DNA from: Deltaproteobacteria bacterium | GTDB taxonomy: Bacteria; Desulfobacterota; Desulfobacteria; Desulfobacterales; UBA11574 | Assembly: GCA_019313505.1 (NCBI GenBank) | Contig: JAFDBA010000144.1 | Span: 1 to 8,474, forward strand | Length of the DNA stretch: 8,474 nucleotides | Direction: 5' to 3' | Shown: positions 1-5,828 of the stretch, one piece after another | How positions within the stretch are numbered: position 1 is the stretch's first letter | Layout of the letters: each line of letters opens with the position of its first letter | Notes under the pieces: model-generated | What the model saw: only the letters and a program-made list of their open reading frames with translations | What the model was told of the DNA's origin: nothing | The model's database searches: none | Position numbers and translations under genes: made by a program

Positions 1-56
1 ATGGTAGAATACATTATTCGATGTTCAACGTTCGATGTTCGATGTTCGACGTTCAT
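1..56 (-). CDS. gspJ: Probable 5' end of gspJ (minor pseudopilin), cut by window edge
   Basis: Reading leftwards from an ATG at 56-54, the frame stays open for 18 codons to the window edge. The visible peptide starts M-N-V-E-H-R-T-S-N-V-E-H-R-I-M and consists of two copies of a seven-residue repeat, because the DNA is a 7-nt tandem array (17-58). No pseudopilin GFTLxE motif is visible yet; it would lie beyond the edge. The identification rests on position: gspJ normally follows gspI, which ends 91 nt upstream. The adjacent gspI has the same repeat-derived leader architecture. A second in-frame ATG at 14-12 could be the real start, giving a conventional short leader beginning M-Y-S-T. No good Shine-Dalgarno sequence precedes either ATG. 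It could also be non-coding repeat that happens to be open. Confidence 0.4.
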   Translation of the reverse strand, partial: MNVEHRTSNVEHRIMYST

Positions 57-58
57 CT
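17..58. repeat. Heptanucleotide tandem array A (6 units)
   Basis: Six consecutive 7-nt units in unbroken phase, of the type ttcgatg, with variants ttcaacg and ttcgacg and a decayed last unit. Read on the minus strand, the units are N3-GAAC (ATC-GAAC, GTT-GAAC). The array covers the putative start of gspJ. Confidence 0.9.
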
Positions 59-147
59 TTTATATGCCATCAAGGTGTGGATTCTTCATTAAAATATGTT
101 GAATCTGAATTTACACCAGGTCTGTAGCCCTGAAATTCCAAAATTTC

Positions 148-594
148 TTACTCCTGCATGAATCTGTAGGTTCTAAGGCGGTATGTAAATTCATCGGTGT
201 TAAAAGATACGTTAACATTAATTTGTTTTAAATTGTCAGCAATATTTCCAAGTGGTTCTGACTCAACATCATTTATGACGATATTCCATCTGTAACCTGG
301 GAATTTATCTCCAAAATCTCCTGAATCGTCTGTCTGTTCCCCCGGATTTGCTATTTCAACTTCAGCTATTTTTAATTGGGCCAGCAGGGGCGCGGTTGCA
401 TAAAACCTTGCGACAAGGTTCATGGAAATGGTTTGAGCCTGCATTTTATATACACTAACCAGAACAATGGCGATTATGGAAAGGGCGACCATGATTTCAA
501 GGAGCGTAAAACCAAAATCATATTGCAAGTTCCGAGTTGCTGGTTCATGGTTCATGGTTCCTGGTTGCAAGTTGCTGGTTTCTATCTTTTGCAT
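148..594 (-). CDS. gspI: Type II secretion minor pseudopilin GspI
   Basis: GspI is a minor pseudopilin of the T2SS tip complex (with GspJ, GspK and GspH), processed by the prepilin peptidase and assembled in the inner membrane and periplasm. The 148-residue protein has the class III prepilin signature at residues 28-33 (G|F-T-L-L-E, Glu at mature position 5), followed by a hydrophobic helix to about residue 48 and a polar globular domain. The mature part (about 120 residues) fits the family. The leader is unusual: residues 6-26 are three seven-residue repeats (of the type T-S-N-L-Q-P-G) encoded by a 7-nt DNA array, and it lacks the net positive charge seen in GspG and GspH here. The start chosen (594) has GAGG five nt upstream. 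An in-frame ATG at 555-553 would give a 15-residue leader, but its upstream AGGA is only 3 nt away. The gene lies 208 nt after gspH, a large gap for this operon. Confidence 0.9.
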   Translation of the reverse strand: MQKIETSNLQPGTMNHEPATRNLQYDFGFTLLEIMVALSIIAIVLVSVYKMQAQTISMNLVARFYATAPLLAQLKIAEVEIANPGEQTDDSGDFGDKFPGYRWNIVINDVESEPLGNIADNLKQINVNVSFNTDEFTYRLRTYRFMQE

Positions 595-640
595 CCTGTC
601 CTCTGTCCTCTGTCCTCTGCTTTCTGCTTTCCGTTTATTC
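522..640. repeat. Heptanucleotide tandem array B (17 units in one phase)
   Basis: Seventeen 7-nt units in a single unbroken phase. The left part (522-584) uses units such as gttgctg, gttcatg (twice), gttcctg and gttgcaa. The right part (585-640) drifts to tcctctg (three perfect copies, 599-619), ctttctg and ctttccg. On the minus strand the units read like CATGAAC and CAGAGGA. The array spans the gspI ribosome-binding site, start codon and prepilin leader, and stops just before the codons of the cleavage motif. Confidence 0.92.
599..605 (-). promoter_or_regulatory. gspI ribosome-binding site made of a heptamer unit
   Basis: On the minus strand the unit reads CAGAGGA, so GAGG lies 5 nt upstream of the ATG at 594-592. 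The same unit occurs three times in tandem (599-619), giving three successive purine-rich sites of which only the proximal one is correctly spaced. This spacing supports the 594 start over the internal ATG at 555. Confidence 0.55.
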
Positions 641-686
641 TTTTTTTCAATCTTAAAAAGTCACGAATTCAACTATAGATGGTTAA

Positions 687-795
687 GTAAAAAGGTTCAT
701 ATACAAGGCGTAGTATTTTTTCAGGAACGAGGCCATACATGTAGTATGCCTAATGTCTGAAAAAATACTACAACGCAGTAGATGGAACTTTTTAC
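687..795. repeat. Long imperfect palindrome (MITE-like or structured RNA) between gspH and gspI
   Basis: A perfect 15-bp inverted repeat (710-724 with 757-771, arm gtagtattttttcag) encloses a symmetric 5x5 internal loop, then an 8-bp stem with one bulged C (730-738 with 744-751) and a 5-nt loop (739-743). Similarity between the arms continues outwards with mismatches and one gap to gtaaaaag at 687-694 and its complement at 788-795. The whole resembles a small mobile palindromic element without coding capacity. A transcript would fold into a long hairpin in either direction. Confidence 0.75.
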
Positions 796-810
796 GAGAC
801 CGTCAATCTT
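789..810. repeat. Interspersed 22-mer, copy 1 (inverted partner at 5841-5862)
   Basis: The 22 nt here are the exact reverse complement of 5841-5862 (core gacggtctcgtaaaaa, minus strand at this site). This copy is the right end of the 687-795 palindrome and overlaps the last codons and TGA stop of gspH (stop at 805-803). Both copies lie at or just after the 3' end of a gsp gene and have the same orientation relative to that gene. Confidence 0.9.
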
Positions 811-1315
811 CAAATTCTATATATTTATTGTATAAACAAACACGAGATAGAAAAGGTTCGACAAGCAAAGAGAGTAGTTCATTATCGTTATTGGAGATAT
901 GGATAATTGCCTTATCTGAGTATCCCTTTTTATAAAAATAAATATCAGCCCGACCAACTGATATTTTTTCTTCATCCGGATATTCAACATCAAGCAGTTT
1001 TATATTTTCCGGCAGTTCGTAGCCATTTAACGCCGCGGTTTGAAGCTCTTCTTCTGACATAATATCGCTGGTTACCCACAGCCTATTTGAATCCAAACTC
1101 AGGTGCAAAACGTAAAGTTTTTGTTCATGAACCGCCTTTTCTTTTAAAGCATGTACTTTCAGCATAATCCATCGTGAAACTTTATTGGTATTGTCTGACA
1201 GAACATCAACCTGGAATCGTGGAATGGCAAAAAAAAGCATAAGGCTGATCAAAGAAATAACCACTATGAGCTCGATAAGAGTGAAACCTTTGTTTCGCCT
1301 GAATTTAAGTGTCAT
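803..1315 (-). CDS. gspH: Type II secretion minor pseudopilin GspH
   Basis: GspH is a minor pseudopilin at or near the pseudopilus tip. The 170-residue protein opens with a short basic leader (M-T-L-K-F-R-R-N-K-G) and the cleavage motif G10|F11-T-L-I-E15, followed by a hydrophobic helix to about residue 31 with the usual proline after it (A-I-P-R-F). The rest is a beta-rich domain ending in an L-L-V-E-P-F-L-S-R-V segment, like the C-terminal strands of GspH/FimT-like proteins. No strong Shine-Dalgarno sequence precedes the ATG at 1315-1313. The gene follows gspG by 65 nt. The last two codons and the stop lie within the interspersed 22-mer at 789-810, so the very end may have been supplied by an inserted element. 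The class (GspH rather than another minor pseudopilin) is inferred from order and sequence style. Confidence 0.85.
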   Translation of the reverse strand: MTLKFRRNKGFTLIELIVVISLISLMLFFAIPRFQVDVLSDNTNKVSRWIMLKVHALKEKAVHEQKLYVLHLSLDSNRLWVTSDIMSEEELQTAALNGYELPENIKLLDVEYPDEEKISVGRADIYFYKKGYSDKAIIHISNNDNELLSLLVEPFLSRVCLYNKYIEFED

Positions 1316-1380
1316 GGTTAATTGGTGAGAATATAAGTGGTTTAAGCGGATATTGGGGAAAAAGCATTTCCGGTTGGAAA

Positions 1381-1836
1381 CTATTCGATTTCCCAGCTGT
1401 TAATATCCCTGTTCTTGTCTTCTCCGTCCGGGACTCCGTCCGCACCATATGAAATAATGTCATAATCATCATGCGCACCCGGGGAAAGATAGACAAACTC
1501 ATTCCCCCAGGGATCTTTCGGAAGCCTCCCTTTTTCAAGATAACCCTTCTTGCGCCAATTCTTCGGGACTATCCCGGTTTCAGGCTGCTCAATAAGTGCC
1601 TGCAGACTCTGTTCGGTATCCGGATACATGCCGTTATCGAGTTTATATAATTTCAGGGCCGTCTCCAGGCTCTCGATCTGCATCTTTGCTTTAAGCTGCT
1701 TTGCCTCCTCAGGCCGTCCCATTATTCTGGGTATGATAAGCCCTGCAAGTATCCCCAAAATTACTATGACAACCATTAATTCAATAAGCGTAAATCCACG
1801 ATAGTCTGATTGTTTTAAAAAAGTTTTATTCTTCAT
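1381..1836 (-). CDS. gspG: Type II secretion major pseudopilin GspG
   Basis: GspG is the main subunit of the T2SS pseudopilus, which pushes substrates through the secretin. The protein has 151 residues, typical for the family. The basic leader ends at G14, and the mature protein starts F15-T-L-I-E19 and continues into a very hydrophobic helix (residues 20-36, V-V-I-V-I-L-G-I-L-A-G-L-I-I-P). The pseudopilin sequence P-E-E-A-K after the helix, the D-P-W-G-N-E-F motif (about residues 108-114) and the C-terminal Y-L-S-P-G ... G-A-D-G segment are diagnostic of GspG and include the calcium-binding loop. The start has GGAG about 7 nt upstream. The gene begins 23 nt after the gspF stop, so the two are surely co-transcribed. 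Confidence 0.96.
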   Translation of the reverse strand: MKNKTFLKQSDYRGFTLIELMVVIVILGILAGLIIPRIMGRPEEAKQLKAKMQIESLETALKLYKLDNGMYPDTEQSLQALIEQPETGIVPKNWRKKGYLEKGRLPKDPWGNEFVYLSPGAHDDYDIISYGADGVPDGEDKNRDINSWEIE

Positions 1837-1859
1837 TTTTTCTCCACCCGTACTCGCTG

Positions 1860-3086
1860 TTACCTGACAAGCTGGTTCATTTCAAAAATCGGTAAGCATA
1901 TGGAAAGGACAATGAAACCGACAATAATGCCCATAATTAATATCATAACGGGTTCAAGGAGTGATGTCATGCTCATCACGCTTGTTTCCACCTCATTTTC
2001 AAATACATCTGCAATTTTGTTCAACATGGCTTCCAATTCTCCGCTTTGCTCTCCAACCTTAATCATCTGGACGGAAAGATCGGGGAATATTTTACTTTCC
2101 GCCAACGCCGAACCCAGTCCTTGTCCTTTTCCGACCTCTTGCGAAGCTTCTTCAATTATATCGGCAATTAACACGTTTTCTACTATATTCTTTACGATTC
2201 CAAGTGCCGGCAACATGGAAATCCCGTTTTCAAGAAGCGAACCCAGGGTCCTGGCAAAGCGGGCTACAGCCAGTTTCTTGGTTAAAATTCCAAAACCGGG
2301 CAAAAGAAGTTTGATTTTATCAAAAAAATAATGACCTTTCACGGTCTTTTGTGTCATGCGCAAGGTTAAAAGCATCAATCCGATCACGATAAATATGATC
2401 CACCAGTATATTTTGAAAAAATTACTTATACTGATGAGAAAAAGCGTAGGGGCAGGAAGGGTCTGATTCATGTCTGTAAAAATTGAAGTTATACTGGGAA
2501 CAATAAATGTCAGAAGAAGAAATAGAACAAGTGTTCCGATAAGGGACATTAAAATCGGATAAGCCAGAGCTGATCTAATGCGATGTTTTAAGGCCTGTTG
2601 TTTTTCGGTAATATCGGCAAGCCGTTCTAAAACGATTTCAAGTGCTCCGGAAGTTTCACCAGCCATGACCATATTCACATATAGCGAGGAAAAAGTTCCA
2701 GGATACAAAGATAAAGATTGGGCAAAGCTGTTTCCTTCCACGATTGAATCCTTGATCTTTGCCAGTATTTTTTTGAATACTTGAGATCTGGTTTGTGGTA
2801 TTAAGGTATCTAAAGCCGATACAAGCGGGAATCCGGCTCCTACTAAAGTTGCCAGTTGTCGTGTCATCATTGAAACTTCATACGGTTTGACACGTGCAAA
2901 ATAGCGTATAATTGAAACAGACGAAGGTGCTTTTATTGCAGCAGTATCACGCACTTCTTTAATAGAGACAGGAAAGTTTCTGGATGCACGCAGCTTCTGA
3001 CGGGCTGTACCGGAGCTTTCAGCATTAATTATCCCTGAAACTGTCTTCCCCTTTGTATCCAAGGCTGTATATTCATATACCGGCAT
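1860..3086 (-). CDS. gspF: Type II secretion inner-membrane platform protein GspF
   Basis: GspF is the polytopic inner-membrane protein that couples the secretion ATPase GspE to pseudopilus assembly. At 408 residues it is the normal family length. It has the GspF N-terminus (M-P-V-Y-E-Y-T-A-L-D), then two homologous cytoplasmic helical domains. The first contains M-T-R-Q-L-A-T-L-V-G-A-G (74-85) and A-G-E-T-S-G (142-147); the second contains A-R-F-A-R-T-L (275-281) and V-G-E-Q-S-G (344-349). Membrane helices are at about 175-198, 215-242 and 376-400. The C-terminal E-P-V-M-I-L-I-M-G motif is characteristic. It is the first gene of the leftward operon, with its own likely promoter at 3149-3177, instead of following gspE as in the classical gspC-to-O order. 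The Shine-Dalgarno sequence is weak. Confidence 0.97.
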   Translation of the reverse strand: MPVYEYTALDTKGKTVSGIINAESSGTARQKLRASRNFPVSIKEVRDTAAIKAPSSVSIIRYFARVKPYEVSMMTRQLATLVGAGFPLVSALDTLIPQTRSQVFKKILAKIKDSIVEGNSFAQSLSLYPGTFSSLYVNMVMAGETSGALEIVLERLADITEKQQALKHRIRSALAYPILMSLIGTLVLFLLLTFIVPSITSIFTDMNQTLPAPTLFLISISNFFKIYWWIIFIVIGLMLLTLRMTQKTVKGHYFFDKIKLLLPGFGILTKKLAVARFARTLGSLLENGISMLPALGIVKNIVENVLIADIIEEASQEVGKGQGLGSALAESKIFPDLSVQMIKVGEQSGELEAMLNKIADVFENEVETSVMSMTSLLEPVMILIMGIIVGFIVLSICLPIFEMNQLVR

Positions 3087-3122
3087 GTTAGTAACTTAGT
3101 GGCTGAATTATTACAAAAATCA

Positions 3123-3153
3123 TTGTTTGCTTTTCAAAAGTTCCAATGATAAT
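3123..3153 (+). promoter_or_regulatory. Possible weak promoter for gspA-gspB
   Basis: TTGTTT (3123-3128) and GATAAT (3148-3153) lie 19 nt apart on the plus strand. The -10-like element shares bases with the -10 of the opposing gspF promoter (3149-3154), so the two would overlap and could compete. The -35 match is poor and the spacing long. An alternative TTGACT at 3195-3200 has no usable -10 and lies too close to the start codon. Confidence 0.25.
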
Positions 3154-3177
3154 AGCCTTAATTTAAACGCTTTTCAA
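3149..3177 (-). promoter_or_regulatory. Likely sigma-70 promoter of the gspF-G-H-I operon
   Basis: On the minus strand, TTGAAA (3177-3172) and TATTAT (3154-3149) are separated by exactly 17 nt; each matches its consensus at five of six positions. The predicted transcription start is near 3142, leaving a leader of about 55 nt before gspF. Confidence 0.5.
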
Positions 3178-3237
3178 GTTATAAAGTCGTTTTATTGACT
3201 TTTTGCGAAAGAACCAATCATATGGAGGCCTTCGCAG

Positions 3238-5022
3238 ATGTACAAAAATTTTTTCGGTTTCAAGGAAAGACCATTTAAGCTTGTTCCTAACCCTGCCTAC
3301 CTCTTTTTGAGCAAAAGCCATGAAGAGGTTCTTGCCCATCTCACCTATGCATTAATCCAGGGTGACGGTTTTGTTGAAATTACCGGGGAGGTGGGAACCG
3401 GCAAGACTACACTCTGCCGGGCGTTTCTCGAAAATCTGGAGAACAACACAAAAGCTGCTTATATCTTTAATCCAAACTTGAATTCTATACAGCTTCTCAG
3501 AGCCATTAATGACGAATTTGGAATTGGATCGGATGGGGACAACACCAAAGATCTGATCGACAGGCTGAATTCTTTTCTCATCGCGAAAAAAGCCGAGGGA
3601 AAAAATGTCATCCTTATCATCGACGAGGCACAGAATCTAACCACAAAGGTTCTGGAGCAGTTGCGATTGTTGTCAAATTTAGAAACATCCAAAGACAAGC
3701 TTATTCAGATTATTCTTGTGGGTCAACCCGAACTGGGTGAAAAACTCGATTCCCATGAACTCAGACAACTGGACCAGAGGATAACTTTGAAATGTCAGCT
3801 CGTTCCCTTGAGCTATAAAGAAGTTCGAGAATACATTCAACACCGTATCAATATCGCTTCCCGAAAAACCGTAATTCAATTTGCCGCCGCTGCCTATCGG
3901 TCTATTTATCAATATTCGAGAGGGATCCCCCGATTAATCAATATTGTTTGTGACCGGGCACTTCTGAACGCATTCGTTCGTAATCAACAGATAATCTCCG
4001 GAAAGATAGCCATGGCTGCCATCCGTGAACTGGGTGTTAGTGGAGACATTAAACGCCGTCGCCTTCAAAAATGGAAAAAAACAGGTCTATTTTTCTTTCT
4101 GTTGTGTACAGGCATTATCATGGCAATGGTTTTTCACTCCGAATTCCTTGACGATCATGCTAAATTAAGTTCGCTGGGAAGTAATGGGGTTGACAATTCC
4201 AAATCAGAGCACTTAAAAACATCTCCTTCCCCTAAACCTGCACCGGATACAAAGTCGGCTAAGGCATCGGTTAAAACACCGGTTAAGACTCCGGTTAAGA
4301 CACCGGCTAAAACACCTGCATTAAATAAACCGAAAATAGTTAGGAAACCTGTCCATGGCCTGGGAGTTTTACTGAAACAATTGAACCGGTTTTATTCAAG
4401 AAACGCGGCCCTTAAAGTTGCCATGGATTTGTGGAACTCTGAATCTGAAATTAGCCGGCATCTTAACGCTATCAGCGATGATCAGGCCTTTTTCCAGCTT
4501 GCCTCCGAGCAGAACGGTCTTTTAATCCGTCGCATTGAAGGTAGTTTTAACGCGGTAAAAAAATTAAATCTGCCGGCCATTTTAGCACTCCATCTCCCAG
4601 GAGGCCTTCCTCCGGTATATCTTACGTTTAATGGAATAGATGATGGAAAAATTACTCTAAGAGGAGGAAAAAAAGATCTTTCAATAGAGTTGGAACCGAG
4701 TGATTTGGAATCATATTGGTCAGGTGTGGCATACATTCCCTGGAAAAATTTTCTCTCCCTAAAAGGTACCATACCATTGGATTCTCCAAAAGATTCCATA
4801 ATAACACTGAAGATGCTGTTACGAGATATTGGATTCAACAGGGTTGAAATTAACCCGTTTTATGATGAAAACACCAGACATGCGGTCAAATATATTCAGG
4901 GAAAATACGGAATACATATGGACGGTGTTGTAGGGTCCACAACAAAAATAGCACTGTACAATGAAAAGAATTTCAAAGGGATTCCTCATATTTCAAAGTT
5001 TTCTAATTCGCATATTCCGTGA
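3238..5022 (+). CDS. gspA: GspA/ExeA-like AAA+ ATPase with peptidoglycan-binding C-terminus
   Basis: ExeA/GspA uses ATP and peptidoglycan binding, in complex with GspB, to help place the T2SS secretin across the cell wall. The 594-residue protein begins with the ExeA-type M-Y-K-N-F-F-G-F-K-E-R-P-F. It has Walker A G-E-V-G-T-G-K-T-T at 50-58, Walker B V-I-L-I-I-D-E-A at 124-131, a sensor-1 strand I-I-L-V-G-Q-P at 158-164 and the G-I-P-R-L-I-N motif at 229-235. One membrane helix (about 283-299) follows a basic stretch, so the ATPase is cytoplasmic and the rest periplasmic. A Lys-Thr-Pro linker (345-360) leads to a C39-peptidase-like fold (about 420-515) that appears to lack a catalytic Cys (the only Cys residues, 60, 186, 238 and 290, lie earlier). 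A PG_binding_1-type domain follows (about 518-575, ending D-G-V-V-G-S-T-T-K). GGAGG lies 9 nt before the ATG. gspB follows after 35 nt. Confidence 0.93.
   Translation: MYKNFFGFKERPFKLVPNPAYLFLSKSHEEVLAHLTYALIQGDGFVEITGEVGTGKTTLCRAFLENLENNTKAAYIFNPNLNSIQLLRAINDEFGIGSDGDNTKDLIDRLNSFLIAKKAEGKNVILIIDEAQNLTTKVLEQLRLLSNLETSKDKLIQIILVGQPELGEKLDSHELRQLDQRITLKCQLVPLSYKEVREYIQHRINIASRKTVIQFAAAAYRSIYQYSRGIPRLINIVCDRALLNAFVRNQQIISGKIAMAAIRELGVSGDIKRRRLQKWKKTGLFFFLLCTGIIMAMVFHSEFLDDHAKLSSLGSNGVDNSKSEHLKTSPSPKPAPDTKSAKASVKTPVKTPVKTPAKTPALNKPKIVRKPVHGLGVLLKQLNRFYSRNAALKVAMDLWNSESEISRHLNAISDDQAFFQLASEQNGLLIRRIEGSFNAVKKLNLPAILALHLPGGLPPVYLTFNGIDDGKITLRGGKKDLSIELEPSDLESYWSGVAYIPWKNFLSLKGTIPLDSPKDSIITLKMLLRDIGFNRVEINPFYDENTRHAVKYIQGKYGIHMDGVVGSTTKIALYNEKNFKGIPHISKFSNSHIP
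4270..4317 (+). repeat. Four 12-nt tandem repeats encoding (V/A)-K-T-P in GspA
   Basis: Four near-identical 12-nt units (type gttaagacaccg) encode V-K-T-P three times and A-K-T-P once, GspA residues 345-360. They form the core of a flexible basic, proline-rich periplasmic linker between the membrane helix and the C-terminal domains. The units are a multiple of three, so copy-number change would alter linker length but not frame. Confidence 0.9.
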
Positions 5023-5040
5023 GGTGTTTTTACCCGGGAT

Positions 5041-5046
5041 AGGAGG
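5041..5046 (+). promoter_or_regulatory. gspB ribosome-binding site (decides a TTG start)
   Basis: A perfect AGGAGG lies 11 nt before the TTG at 5058-5060. An in-frame TTG nearer the site is excluded by a stop codon, and no ATG is available at the conserved N-terminus, so TTG is the best start. The spacing is slightly long. Confidence 0.7.
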
Positions 5047-5057
5047 TTGGATTAAAA

Positions 5058-5828
5058 TTGAGTTCCATATTACAGGCCTTAAAAAAGATTGAAAGCGAGT
5101 CGCCGGAAAAAAGCAAAATTCGATTCCGGCAACAAGAAATAGATGCGCAAAAAATTATCCATAAGAGTATAACGAATAAACTGCGCTTAAAAAAACAGTT
5201 TCTTATCATTTTTGCCGCTATAATTCTGGCCGCAGGGGGAGGACTGGTCCTGGGCCGAAAACCCTGGGAGAAAGTACCGTTACCTGCAACAAAAACAAAA
5301 ACCGAGCATACAAAACCATTAGGCCGTATCGGGAAAAACACGGTCGACCGGAATTTGTCCCGGAAAAAAAAGCCCGTTAAAAGAAGTGACGAAAAAATTA
5401 CAGCGGTTAAGCAAGCAGCAAACAAGAAATCCCCCTCTGTCATAAAACCCAGGGAAAAGGAACCGGTATCAATTCAAAAAACGAAAATTAAAGTTTCAAA
5501 GTCTTTGAGCCGTAATAAAAAAAAGATTGCCGGGCAGGATTCGATTCAAAAAGATAACCATACTAAAAGAAAAGCAGAAAAATCCGGGCAATATTCAAAA
5601 AATAGACGAATATTATCGATACCCGTTCAACAGGCCCATGAGTCCGGACTTCACCTGCAGGCCATTGCCTGGTCCAGCGACCCTAAAAACCGCATTGCCG
5701 TTATAAACGGTCGGGTGCTTCGGGAAGGAGGATCTGTCGAAAGGGTTTTGGTAACCCATATCGGCAAGAATGAGGTGATTTTCAAAAAAGGAGGGGAAGA
5801 ATGGAAGCAGTTGTTCAGGTTTAAATAA
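5058..5828 (+). CDS. gspB: GspB-like protein (T2SSB domain), partner of GspA
   Basis: GspB is a single-pass inner-membrane protein that works with GspA in secretin assembly. The 256-residue protein starts at a TTG codon. The N-terminus (S-S-I-L-Q-A-L-K-K-I-E) matches the conserved GspB start S-x-I-L-x-A-L-K-K-x-E, which fixes the start despite the rare codon. One membrane helix lies at about 47-66 (F-L-I-I-F-A-A-I-I-L-A-A-G-G-G-L-V-L-G). It is followed by a very Lys/Arg-rich, low-complexity linker (about 67-183), probably extended. The C-terminal 70 residues (I-P-V-Q-Q-A ... L-Q-A-I-A-W-S-S-D-P ... I-N-G-R-V-L-R-E-G) are a T2SSB domain, containing the typical A-I-x-W-S and I-N-G-R-x-L-x-E-G motifs. 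It is 35 nt downstream of gspA and certainly in the same operon. No terminator is evident after it. Confidence 0.92.
   Translation: MSSILQALKKIESESPEKSKIRFRQQEIDAQKIIHKSITNKLRLKKQFLIIFAAIILAAGGGLVLGRKPWEKVPLPATKTKTEHTKPLGRIGKNTVDRNLSRKKKPVKRSDEKITAVKQAANKKSPSVIKPREKEPVSIQKTKIKVSKSLSRNKKKIAGQDSIQKDNHTKRKAEKSGQYSKNRRILSIPVQQAHESGLHLQAIAWSSDPKNRIAVINGRVLREGGSVERVLVTHIGKNEVIFKKGGEEWKQLFRFK

Noticed and set aside
376..760. Plus-strand open frames of about 100 codons over the gspI start region
   Set aside because: They run antisense to gspI and through the heptamer array, lack ribosome-binding sites and encode low-complexity peptides reflecting the repeat.
753..935. Plus-strand 60-codon frame opposite the gspH 3' end
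   Set aside because: It is antisense to gspH, starts inside the palindrome and has no recognisable domain.
1305..1538. Minus-strand 77-codon frame between gspG and gspH
   Set aside because: It is a shifted frame of the gspG 3' end; gspG has strong family motifs in the other frame.
5030..5443. Minus-strand 137-codon frame opposite gspB
   Set aside because: It is a shadow of gspB. The plus-strand frame has the conserved GspB N-terminus, a membrane helix and a T2SSB domain.
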